A stretch of 13,941 nucleotides of DNA from Sedimentisphaerales bacterium (lineage in GTDB: Bacteria; Planctomycetota; Phycisphaerae; Sedimentisphaerales; SG8-4). Position 1 is the stretch's first letter; each line of letters starts with the position of its first letter. The stretch spans positions 1 through 13,941 of the forward strand of contig JAFGCA010000179.1 in the NCBI GenBank assembly GCA_016932895.1. Reading direction: 5' to 3'. A model generated the notes under the pieces. That model saw only the letters and a list, made by a program, of their open reading frames with translations. It was not told the origin of the DNA and made no database searches. The translations under genes were made by a program, and so were the position numbers. Below, one piece after another: positions 7,980-13,941 of this stretch.

Positions 7980-8204
7980 GTGATCGCTGTATACATTGCT
8001 GTTGGCGTAGCCGTCGTGGTCGGAATCCTCGTGGCGCGGGGTCGCGGTTCTTCTTCTCGCAGCGGTCTGCCCGAGGGGGCAACAGATGACGATATTCGCG
8101 CCCTGGCGCAACGAGGCAAGAAGATTCACGCAATCAAATGGTACAGGGATCTTCACGGGGTTGACCTCAGGGAGGCGGTGGAAGAGATGACGCAACAACA
8201 GTGA
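7980..8204 (+). CDS. Membrane-anchored L7/L12 C-terminal-domain-like protein
   Basis: The 74-residue protein starts with one membrane segment (about 2-19, IAVYIAVGVAVVVGILVA), then a Ser/Arg/Gly linker. Residues 38-70 contain RGKKIHAIKWYRDLHGVDLREAVEEM, which resembles the two-helix core of the ribosomal L7/L12 C-terminal domain (KxxxIKxVRxxTGLGLKEAKxxVE), the part that contacts translation GTPases. It lacks the L7/L12 N-terminal dimerisation domain and the rest of the C-terminal fold, so it is not a ribosomal protein. Such short anchored versions are known elsewhere, with no assigned function. The start is GTG at 7980, with AAGGAG 5 bases upstream. It is the last plus-strand gene before convergent rmuC, 81 bases away. 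Confidence 0.68.
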   Translation: MIAVYIAVGVAVVVGILVARGRGSSSRSGLPEGATDDDIRALAQRGKKIHAIKWYRDLHGVDLREAVEEMTQQQ

Positions 8205-8262
8205 CGCGTCACGACTTTGATGGTAGGAACATCGACGGACGGCATCTGCCTTCAGGGCAAAG

Positions 8263-8277
8263 CCCCGGTTTCCGGGG
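8263..8277 (-). terminator. Hairpin between convergent genes, probable rmuC terminator
   Basis: CCCCGG and CCGGGG pair around a 3-base loop, eight bases beyond the rmuC stop. Read on the minus strand the stem is followed by CTTTG, a short T-run; on the plus strand no T-run follows. It may end both converging transcripts, but suits rmuC better. Confidence 0.4.
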
Positions 8278-8285
8278 ACCCCGGC

Positions 8286-9764
8286 CTATGCGCCCTCGGC
8301 GGGCGGCTGCTGGGCGCTGCCGTCCCCTGCGGATAGGTCTTGCACGTCTGGCGGAGAGTCTTCCGTGGATTCGTTTTCGGGGGCCTGGAGGGCTCGGGTT
8401 TTGGCGTCGACGGTGCAGGGGGGGGAGATTTCGGCGCTGGTGGCGGCGCCGAGCTCTTTGAACTTGCGGGCCGAGACCAGGACCCGGCTCTCCATGGAGC
8501 CGACGGCTCTGTTATAGGCCTCGGCGGCGCGGTTGAGGTTCTTGCCGATGTCGTCGAAGTGGCTCACGAGCACGCGGATACGGTCGTACAGCTCTTTGCC
8601 GAGATTGCTGATGGCCTGGGCGCTCTCGGCGATCCGCTGCTGCTGCCACCCGTACGAGACGGCCCGCAGCAATGCGATCAGGGTCGTCGGCGTAGCGAGG
8701 ATGACCTTCTGCTCAACGCCCATTTCGATCAGGTGCGGGTCCTGCTCCAGGGCGGCGCTGAAGAACATCTCGCCCGGCAAAAACAGCACGACAAACTCGG
8801 GCGTCTGGGCGAACTGGTCCCAGTACGCCTTGGCGCCGAGGTTCTGGACGTGCGTGCGGACGGCGCGGGCGTGCTGCTTGAGTCGCTGGGCGCGCGTCTG
8901 CTCGTCGGTGGCCTCGATGGACTGGAGATAACCCTCCAGCGGGGTTTTGGAGTCCACCACGACCATCCGTTCGTTGGGCAGTCGCACGATCATGTCCGGC
9001 CGGATGCGCCCCGACTCGGTCCCTGAGGACTCCTGCGTGCGGAAGTCGCAATACTCGACCATGCCGGCGATCTCGACGACGCGCTTCAACTGGATCTCGC
9101 CCCAGCGGCCGCGGACGGTAGGCCGGCGCAGGGCGGTGACGAGGTTGGCGGTTTCCTTTTTCAGGGCGTCTTCGGAGGTAGCGAGTGACTTGATCTGCTC
9201 GGTCAGCGAGGCGAAGCCCGCCGAGCGCGTCTTCTCGACCTGCACGAGCTTGTCGTCCACCTTCGTCAGCGACTCTTTCAGCGGCTTGACCAGTTCGTCG
9301 ATGGCCTTCTGACGTTTCTCCAGCTCGGTCCGGGCGCCTTCCTGGTACTTGTCGAGGTTCGTTTTGGCTAATTCCAGGAACTGCGTGCTGTTGCTCTTGA
9401 GGGCTTCCTGGGAGAGGGCCTTGAAGGCGTCGGAGAGCTTCTGCCGGGCCTCGTCCAGCAGGGCCAGTTTCTCCTTGGAGGCCTTTTCCTGCTCCTCCAG
9501 CCTGGTGGAAAGCCGGCTGATCTCGGCCTTCTGCGAGGCGCCGTCTTCCTGCATCTGGGCGATGCGCTGCTCTTTGGCGGCGATCTGCGCCTCTAACTCG
9601 GGGATGCGCGTGTTTCGCTCTTCGGCCGCGATGCGCCGCTGTGATTCCTCGGCGTGCTGCTCCTGGAGCGCGCGAATCTTCTTCCGGACGATCTTGAAAG
9701 CGAGCAGCCCGGCCGAAACGGCCCCGGCGACGATGCCTATGACGGCGGTCAAAACGTATTCCAT
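8286..9764 (-). CDS. rmuC: DNA recombination protein RmuC
   Basis: RmuC limits DNA inversions between short repeats in E. coli and is a predicted nuclease-fold protein. The 492-residue product has an N-terminal membrane segment (about 4-23), a long coiled coil rich in Glu, Lys, Gln and Ala (about 25-190), and the RmuC domain (about 190-440). Recognisable motifs are [57 protein letters not shown] and [15 protein letters not shown], which include the acidic/lysine core of the nuclease-like fold. A poorly conserved tail rich in Pro, Glu and Ser ends the protein. The start is the ATG at 9764 (MEYVLTAV) with GAGG about 8 bases upstream; a longer frame from 9785 lacks such a site. The gene stands alone, convergent with the small-gene cluster and divergent from the HAD gene. 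Confidence 0.93.
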   Translation of the reverse strand: MEYVLTAVIGIVAGAVSAGLLAFKIVRKKIRALQEQHAEESQRRIAAEERNTRIPELEAQIAAKEQRIAQMQEDGASQKAEISRLSTRLEEQEKASKEKLALLDEARQKLSDAFKALSQEALKSNSTQFLELAKTNLDKYQEGARTELEKRQKAIDELVKPLKESLTKVDDKLVQVEKTRSAGFASLTEQIKSLATSEDALKKETANLVTALRRPTVRGRWGEIQLKRVVEIAGMVEYCDFRTQESSGTESGRIRPDMIVRLPNERMVVVDSKTPLEGYLQSIEATDEQTRAQRLKQHARAVRTHVQNLGAKAYWDQFAQTPEFVVLFLPGEMFFSAALEQDPHLIEMGVEQKVILATPTTLIALLRAVSYGWQQQRIAESAQAISNLGKELYDRIRVLVSHFDDIGKNLNRAAEAYNRAVGSMESRVLVSARKFKELGAATSAEISPPCTVDAKTRALQAPENESTEDSPPDVQDLSAGDGSAQQPPAEGA

Positions 9765-9811
9765 GAAGACGACCTCGCAACACACTTCGTGACAGATGAA
9801 ACTCAGGACCG

Positions 9812-9817
9812 ATTATA
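9812..9817 (-). promoter_or_regulatory. rmuC -10 promoter element
   Basis: An exact TATAAT on the minus strand at 9817-9812 predicts a start near 9805 and a 5' leader of about 40 bases. The -35 at about 9835-9841 reads TTCAAA or TTTCAA, a poor match. The spacer is filled by a perfect palindrome, GCGCCGCGGCGC (9819-9830). Confidence 0.5.
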
Positions 9818-9818
9818 C

Positions 9819-9830
9819 GCGCCGCGGCGC
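9819..9830. promoter_or_regulatory. Perfect 12-bp palindrome in the rmuC promoter spacer
   Basis: GCGCCGCGGCGC is self-complementary over its whole length and lies exactly between the predicted -35 and -10 of rmuC, where a bound repressor would block polymerase. It could equally be chance in GC-rich DNA; no known operator matches it. Confidence 0.25.
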
Positions 9831-9872
9831 ACTTTTGAAAGCCAACGGCCCGGCGGCGCCGAAAGAAAAGTG

Positions 9873-9901
9873 TTGCGGGCGACTTTCCCGCCCGGTATCG
9901 T
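9873..9901 (+). promoter_or_regulatory. Candidate promoter for the HAD-homocysteine methyltransferase run
   Basis: TTGCGG (9873-9878), a 17-base spacer and TATCGT (9896-9901). Both hexamers are partial matches to sigma70 consensus; the spacing is ideal. It would give a leader of about 35 bases before the HAD start at 9945. Confidence 0.3.
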
Positions 9902-9944
9902 CCGGGTGCTGAACCGACCCGACGTTACCGGCAGGGGTGCAAGC

Positions 9945-10553
9945 GTGGAGAAGATTGAATCGGTCTTATTCGATTGGGGCGGCGTTCTCATCGACGACCC
10001 GGCCCCCGGGCTCATGGCTTTCTGTGCCCGGGCGCTGGAGGTGTCCGTGGCAGAGTACATCGAGGCCCACGAGCGGCACGGCGAGGCCCTTCAGAAGGGT
10101 GCGATCGAGGAGGAGGTCTTCTGGCAACGCGTGTGCGCGGACCTGCGCCGGGCCGCGCCCGACGAGCGTTCGCTCTGGGGCCGGGCGTTCCGGGCCGTCT
10201 ACGCGCCGCGCGAGGAGATCTTCGCCCTGGCCGAGCAGCTCCGCGAGCGGGACTACAACACGGCCCTGCTGTCGAACACGGAAGCCGCGGCGATGGATTT
10301 CTTCCTGGAGCTGAATTACAAGATGTTCGATGCCCTGACGTTCTCCTGCGCCGAAGGCGCGGTCAAGCCCGAGCGGGAGATCTACGAGGCGGCCAGCCGT
10401 AAGCTGCCCACGGGGCCGCCGCAGTGCGTTCTTATCGACGACAAGCCCATCTTCATCGAGGGCGCGCTGGAGGCCGGGATGAAGGGCATCGTCTATCAGA
10501 CTCCGGCCCAGGTCAAAAAAGAGCTGGCAGAACTCGGCGTACACATCGAGTAG
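9945..10553 (+). CDS. HAD superfamily hydrolase (subfamily IA)
   Basis: This 202-residue cytoplasmic protein is probably a small-molecule phosphatase. Motif I is VLFDWGGVL with nucleophile D10; the usual second aspartate two residues on is replaced by glycine (G12), as in YihX-type HADs that read FDLGNV. Motif II is ALLSNTE (S110), motif III is the lysine K141 in GAVKPEREIYEAA, and motif IV is VLIDDKP with D165 and D166. A helical cap lies between motifs I and II (about 20-90). The start is taken as GTG at 9945, with AGGGG 7 bases upstream; the frame is open much further upstream (to 9654) but that part overlaps rmuC and its promoter. The gene is followed after 37 bases by the homocysteine methyltransferase, so they are probably co-transcribed. 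Substrate unknown. Confidence 0.83.
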   Translation: MEKIESVLFDWGGVLIDDPAPGLMAFCARALEVSVAEYIEAHERHGEALQKGAIEEEVFWQRVCADLRRAAPDERSLWGRAFRAVYAPREEIFALAEQLRERDYNTALLSNTEAAAMDFFLELNYKMFDALTFSCAEGAVKPEREIYEAASRKLPTGPPQCVLIDDKPIFIEGALEAGMKGIVYQTPAQVKKELAELGVHIE

Positions 10554-10590
10554 GGCTGGCTTCGGAGCCCGGTCTTTCTGGGGGTGTCCC

Positions 10591-11463
10591 TTGAAGTTCC
10601 TCGATCTGCTCGACAACAAGCGAATCGTCCTGCTCGACGGGGCGATGGGCACCCAGCTCGACAAGAAGGGGCTGATGTCCCGGGGGCAAAACAACCTCGA
10701 TGTGCCCGAGGCGGTGCTGGAGATCCATCGCGCCTACGTGCAAGCCGGCAGCGATGCCTTGATCACGAATACCCTGACGATGAACCGCCTCTACATCGAG
10801 ACGCACAACGTCGGCGTGCCGGTCGGGGACGTGAACCGGGCCGGCGTGACACTGGCCCGCCAGGCTGCCGGCGACGAGCGTTGCGTCCTGGGAAATATGA
10901 GCTCGACGGGGCAGTTGCTCGAACCCTACGGCTCGTACAGCGAGGCCCAGTTCTGCGGAGCCTTCCGGGAGCAGGCCGAGGCGTTGGCGGAGGCCGGCGT
11001 CGACGGGTTCATGATCGAGTCGATGTTCGATCTGCGCGAGGCCCTGTGCGCCCTGCGGGCCTGCAAGGAGGTTTCTTCGCTGCCGGTCCTGATTTCCATC
11101 GCCTTCCAGACAAGCGGCAAGGGCGGCCGGACGATGATGGGCGATACGGCCGAACAATCGGCGCGACAACTGACCGATGCCGGCGCCGATGCCATCGGAG
11201 CCAACTGCGGTGACCTCGACCCAAACCAGACGGCCGAAGTGGTCGCCCTGCTCGCGGCGGCGACGAACCTGCCCATCGCGGCCCAGCCCAACGCGGGCAA
11301 GCCAAGGCTCGTCGAGGACCGAACGGTCTTTGACATGGCGCCGGAGCCCTTCGCCGAGGGCATCGCCGCCTGCATCAAGGCCGGGGCGCGACTCGTCGGC
11401 GGATGCTGTGGAACGGGCCCCGAACACATCGAAGCCGTCCGAGGTGTGATCGAGAGAATGTAA
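10591..11463 (+). CDS. Stand-alone homocysteine S-methyltransferase domain protein
   Basis: The 290-residue protein is a single homocysteine-binding TIM barrel, as in the first module of cobalamin-dependent methionine synthase. The N-terminus has LLDGAMGTQL. The zinc ligands are C206 in GANCGDLDP and C272-C273 in GGCCGTGPEH, so the homocysteine thiolate site is complete. No folate, cobalamin or reactivation module is fused, and none is nearby. It may use a separate corrinoid partner, or a donor such as S-methylmethionine or another methylated compound; the sequence does not decide. The start is an unusual TTG at 10591 with GGGGGTG (10580-10586) 4 bases upstream and no better in-frame ATG or GTG before the LLDGAMGT motif. 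It follows the HAD gene by 37 bases; the next gene is 97 bases downstream. Confidence 0.85.
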   Translation: MKFLDLLDNKRIVLLDGAMGTQLDKKGLMSRGQNNLDVPEAVLEIHRAYVQAGSDALITNTLTMNRLYIETHNVGVPVGDVNRAGVTLARQAAGDERCVLGNMSSTGQLLEPYGSYSEAQFCGAFREQAEALAEAGVDGFMIESMFDLREALCALRACKEVSSLPVLISIAFQTSGKGGRTMMGDTAEQSARQLTDAGADAIGANCGDLDPNQTAEVVALLAAATNLPIAAQPNAGKPRLVEDRTVFDMAPEPFAEGIAACIKAGARLVGGCCGTGPEHIEAVRGVIERM

Positions 11464-11560
11464 CCGAAGTCGCTGAAGCGCCACCGTCACGATGAATTGT
11501 CACCTGGCGATATTGAAGAAGCCGGGCTGAGAACGTCTTACAACAAAGGAGAATTTCAGC

Positions 11561-12259
11561 ATGAAAAGAACCGTTCGAACTGCCGTCGTTATCACTACCG
11601 TAGCCCTCATCAGCGTTCTGGGAATTCTGCTCTCGGACGCTCTGGCGCAACGCAGGCCCAGAGGCGCGGGCCAGGGACAAGGGGATTCCCAACTGGAGAA
11701 GCCGTCCGTTCCGAAAGACGACAACGAGAAGAAGATTCTCAGCATTCTGGACGACATCCTGGCCCGCCAGCGATACCGGAATGTCCCGCCGCAGGATGGA
11801 CGTCTGCTCCGTCTCCTGGCCGAGTCGATGAATGCCAGGAACGTCGTCGAGATCGGGACGTCCACCGGCTATTCCGGCATCTGGCTCGGCATGGCGCTGC
11901 AAAAGACCGGCGGCACGCTGACGACCTTTGAAATCGACGCCCAGCGCGCCGCCACGGCTCGTGCGAATTTCAAGCGGGCCGGCATGGCCGATATCATCAC
12001 GCTGGTCGAGGGAGACGCGCACGAGAAGGCGACGAGTCTCAAAGGTCCCATCGATATCCTCTTCCTCGACGCCGACAAACAAGGCTACATCGATTATCTC
12101 AACAAGCTCCTGCCCTTGATTCGTCCCGGCGGGCTGGTCATCGCCCATAACATCACGCCGGGCATGGCTGACCCCGCGTATATGAAGGCGATCACCACCA
12201 GCCCGGACCTGGAGACCATCGTTCGCACCGGGGTCAGCCTGACCATCAAGAAAAAATGA
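11561..12259 (+). CDS. O-methyltransferase with N-terminal export signal
   Basis: The 232-residue protein has a basic start (KRTVR), a hydrophobic stretch at about 7-24 and ALA-Q (cleavage after A29), a typical signal peptide, then a low-complexity Gly/Gln/Arg linker. From about residue 50 it is a class I SAM-dependent methyltransferase of the catechol/caffeoyl-CoA O-methyltransferase type: VVEIGTSTGYSGIWL (E97-G103, SAM motif I), FEID (E124, D126, ribose binding), LFLDADKQGY (D170, D172, likely metal ligands) and GGLVIAHNI, where HN replaces the usual DN of the third metal site. Export of a SAM-using enzyme is odd, since SAM is cytoplasmic; the segment may instead be an uncleaved anchor. AAAGGAG lies 9 bases before the ATG. 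The permease follows after 48 bases. Confidence 0.82.
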   Translation: MKRTVRTAVVITTVALISVLGILLSDALAQRRPRGAGQGQGDSQLEKPSVPKDDNEKKILSILDDILARQRYRNVPPQDGRLLRLLAESMNARNVVEIGTSTGYSGIWLGMALQKTGGTLTTFEIDAQRAATARANFKRAGMADIITLVEGDAHEKATSLKGPIDILFLDADKQGYIDYLNKLLPLIRPGGLVIAHNITPGMADPAYMKAITTSPDLETIVRTGVSLTIKKK

Positions 12260-12307
12260 CGTGATACAAGCACCGTCCCGCAGGGAGCCTTTCTAAGGAC
12301 CAAGCCG

Positions 12308-13666
12308 ATGCCGAAAGAAGAACTGCAACGAGGATTCGGTCTATCCACTGCCACGTACGTGGTGATCGCCAGCATGGTGGGCACGGGGATTTTGGTCTCG
12401 CCCGGGTACATGATGGCGTCGCTGGGGAACTACCCGGTCATCTTCGGGCTGTGGGCCCTGGGCGGCCTGCTGGCCCTGTGCGGGGCGCTGTGTGTGGCGG
12501 AGCTGGCGGCGGCCCTGCCCCGGGCTGGCGGGGAGTACGTCTACCTTCGCGAAGCCTACGGAGCGATGCCCGCCTTCCTGTCGGGCTGGACGTCGTTTTT
12601 CGTCGGCTTTTCGGCGCCGCTGGCGGTGGCCGGCTACGTCGCGGCCGAATACCTGTTGAAACCGTTCGGATGGGCCGGGGCGGGATCGGAACTCCGGGTC
12701 AAAGTCGTGGCCGCAATCATCATCGCCGCAATCACGCTGCCCAACCTCCTGGGGCATCGCCAGTCCGCATGGACGCAGAACCTCACCACCGCGCTCAAGT
12801 TCGGCCTGTTTGCCATTCTGGTAGTGGTGGCTTTTCTCTTCGGCAAGGGACAACTGTCAAACATCGGCCAGGGCCGGCCGATCGGAAGCATCAAGCCCGG
12901 CGATGCCGCCACGCAGTTGTTCTACGTGATGTTCGCCTACAGCGGCTGGAACGCCGCCAGCTATCTCGCCGGTGAGGTCAAGAATCCGGGCCGGATTCTC
13001 CCGCGCTCCCTGCTGCTGGGGGCCGCCCTGGTCACCGTGCTGTATCTGGCCCTCAACCTTGTTTTTGCCTATGCCGTGCCTCTGGCCGATGTAACATTCG
13101 ACAATGCAACGCAGGTTCCGACGCTCGCGGTCCAGAATCTGTTCGGGCCCGGAGCATCCCGCGTTTTCTCGGTCCTGCTCGGAGTGACCTTCCTGGCCAC
13201 AGTCAGCGCCTTCATCCTGACGGGCCCGCGCGTCTACTACGCCATGGCCAGGGACGGGTTGTTCCCCGCGATAGCCGGGGGTATCAGCGCAAAGGGAGGC
13301 GTCCCGGCCTGCGCGATGATCGCACAGAGCGCCTGTGCCATCGTTATTCTGTTCGCCATGAAGAACTTCCGGGACCTGTACCAGTACGCCTCCGTGGGCT
13401 TGTCGGTCTTTGCGTTGCTCTTTATCGCCGCGGTGTACGTCCTGCGATGGCGCCGGCCGGAAATGGAAAGACCGTTCCGCGTGCCCGGCTATCCCGTCGT
13501 TCCGGCGCTCTTCATGATCGTCATTCTCTTTATGACCGTCTTCGCCTTCAAGCAGTGGCGGACGCCGTCCCTCTATAGCCTCGGCAGCATCCTCCTGGGC
13601 ATCCCGGTCTATTACGCCTGGTCGTTCCTCCGGCGACCCGGAGACCCAGGGGACCGGGCACAGTGA
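12308..13666 (+). CDS. APC-family amino acid permease
   Basis: This 452-residue inner-membrane protein has about 12 hydrophobic segments and belongs to the amino acid-polyamine-organocation superfamily, which moves amino acids by proton or sodium coupling or exchange. The unwound first helix carries the substrate-binding motif GTGI (G25-I28). Family signatures follow: AELAAALPRAGGEYVYLREAYG, the AGEVKNPGRILPRSL loop after helix 6, and GPRVYYAMARDGLFP near helix 8. The overall form resembles the LAT/basic amino acid branch, but the substrate cannot be read from sequence. The start has AAGGA 8 bases upstream. It lies 48 bases after the O-methyltransferase, probably in one transcript. The stop codon is inside the first copy of an imperfect direct repeat. 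Confidence 0.9.
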   Translation: MPKEELQRGFGLSTATYVVIASMVGTGILVSPGYMMASLGNYPVIFGLWALGGLLALCGALCVAELAAALPRAGGEYVYLREAYGAMPAFLSGWTSFFVGFSAPLAVAGYVAAEYLLKPFGWAGAGSELRVKVVAAIIIAAITLPNLLGHRQSAWTQNLTTALKFGLFAILVVVAFLFGKGQLSNIGQGRPIGSIKPGDAATQLFYVMFAYSGWNAASYLAGEVKNPGRILPRSLLLGAALVTVLYLALNLVFAYAVPLADVTFDNATQVPTLAVQNLFGPGASRVFSVLLGVTFLATVSAFILTGPRVYYAMARDGLFPAIAGGISAKGGVPACAMIAQSACAIVILFAMKNFRDLYQYASVGLSVFALLFIAAVYVLRWRRPEMERPFRVPGYPVVPALFMIVILFMTVFAFKQWRTPSLYSLGSILLGIPVYYAWSFLRRPGDPGDRAQ

Positions 13667-13749
13667 TTCTGCTGACGCCGGATGCGGTCGCTGCGCCCCG
13701 GGAAACGAGGTGCAGTGATTCCGTTGACGCCGGATTCAGGCGCTACGCA
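13661..13749 (+). repeat. Imperfect 37-base direct repeat at the permease 3' end
   Basis: Copy one (13661-13697) and copy two (13713-13749) lie 52 bases apart and agree at 29 of 37 positions by eye. Both begin CAGTGATTC and share TGACGCCGGAT and CGCT-x-CGC. Copy one starts in the last permease codon and includes the stop. It may be a remnant of a local duplication or of a short dispersed repeat. Confidence 0.55.
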
Positions 13750-13941
13750 TCGTTCGCGCCTGCGCTGTGTCTGTGAAAACACCCTGGCATGCGCGTGGCA
13801 GCGTCAAGCGCCAGCTTGGCGATGGGGGGACTTATGCGCTGCGTGTGGCGCTATCCCGACTTTCCCTATTCGGCTCAAAAACGTTCGTAAGTCCTTATTC
13901 TACCGTCCGGAGATGGCAAAGGTCGGCACTACATCTCTATA
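13667..13941. other. 275-bp tail with no recognised gene
   Basis: Beyond the direct repeat, the only structure seen is a small inverted repeat CGCCA/TGGCG around GCT near 13820. A TATTCT at 13896-13901 could be a weak -10 without a good -35. An ATG at 13914 (MAKVGTTSL) opens a frame that runs off the window, but the GGAG touching it is too close to serve as its ribosome site, so I do not call a gene. Confidence 0.4.

Noticed and set aside
6457..8133. A 558-codon open frame on the minus strand across the DUF429 and small genes
   Set aside because: It covers four good plus-strand genes and their intergenic gaps and promoter, and its translation shows no domain.
9654..9944. N-terminal extension of the HAD protein by 97 residues
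   Set aside because: The extension overlaps the rmuC 5' end and both promoters and has no HAD similarity; the GTG at 9945 has a good ribosome site right before motif I.
13753..13941. An insertion-sequence end or attachment site in the terminal region
   Set aside because: No terminal inverted repeat pair, target duplication, recombinase or tRNA is visible within the window; the sequence beyond the edge would be needed.

Overview
The window looks like ordinary chromosomal DNA from a GC-rich bacterium, most likely a member of the Planctomycetota. The case rests on three things. The left edge carries a DUF1549 protein of the secreted type that is expanded in Planctomycetes. There is a very large secreted rhamnosidase-type glycoside hydrolase. 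There is also a group of small zinc-ribbon and L7/L12-like membrane proteins of a kind common in that phylum. The phylum call is inference from gene content; no rRNA or other phylogenetic marker is present. I see no rRNA, tRNA, CRISPR array, transposase, integrase or phage gene.

Layout. 1-2512 is on the minus strand: a DUF1549 protein cut by the window edge, preceded by threonine synthase (thrC). A 407-bp divergent intergenic region (2513-2919) separates thrC from a plus-strand 1177-residue GH106-like alpha-L-rhamnosidase (2920-6453). A DUF429 RNase H-like protein and then three small genes follow on the same strand: a zinc-ribbon membrane protein, a 107-residue protein of unknown function, and a membrane-anchored L7/L12 C-terminal-domain-like protein (6505-8204). 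They converge on rmuC (minus, 8286-9764). A short divergent region (9765-9944) leads to a second plus-strand run (9945-13666): a HAD hydrolase, a stand-alone homocysteine S-methyltransferase, an O-methyltransferase with an N-terminal export signal, and an APC-family amino acid permease. The last 275 bases hold no gene I can recognise, only an imperfect direct repeat that begins at the permease stop codon.

How the genes fit together. Only loose themes connect them. thrC, the homocysteine methyltransferase and the permease concern amino acids of the aspartate/methionine family. The rhamnosidase and DUF1549 protein are envelope or extracellular proteins, in keeping with a polysaccharide-degrading lifestyle. 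I found no convincing new multigene system. The points most worth a second look are the tandem DUF3395-like repeats inside the rhamnosidase, the exported SAM-dependent methyltransferase, the small membrane-protein cluster with its strong extended -10 promoter, and symmetric sequences at the thrC and rmuC promoters. Three minus-strand genes (DUF1549, thrC, rmuC) each have an exact TATAAT upstream, which suggests ordinary housekeeping-sigma transcription.
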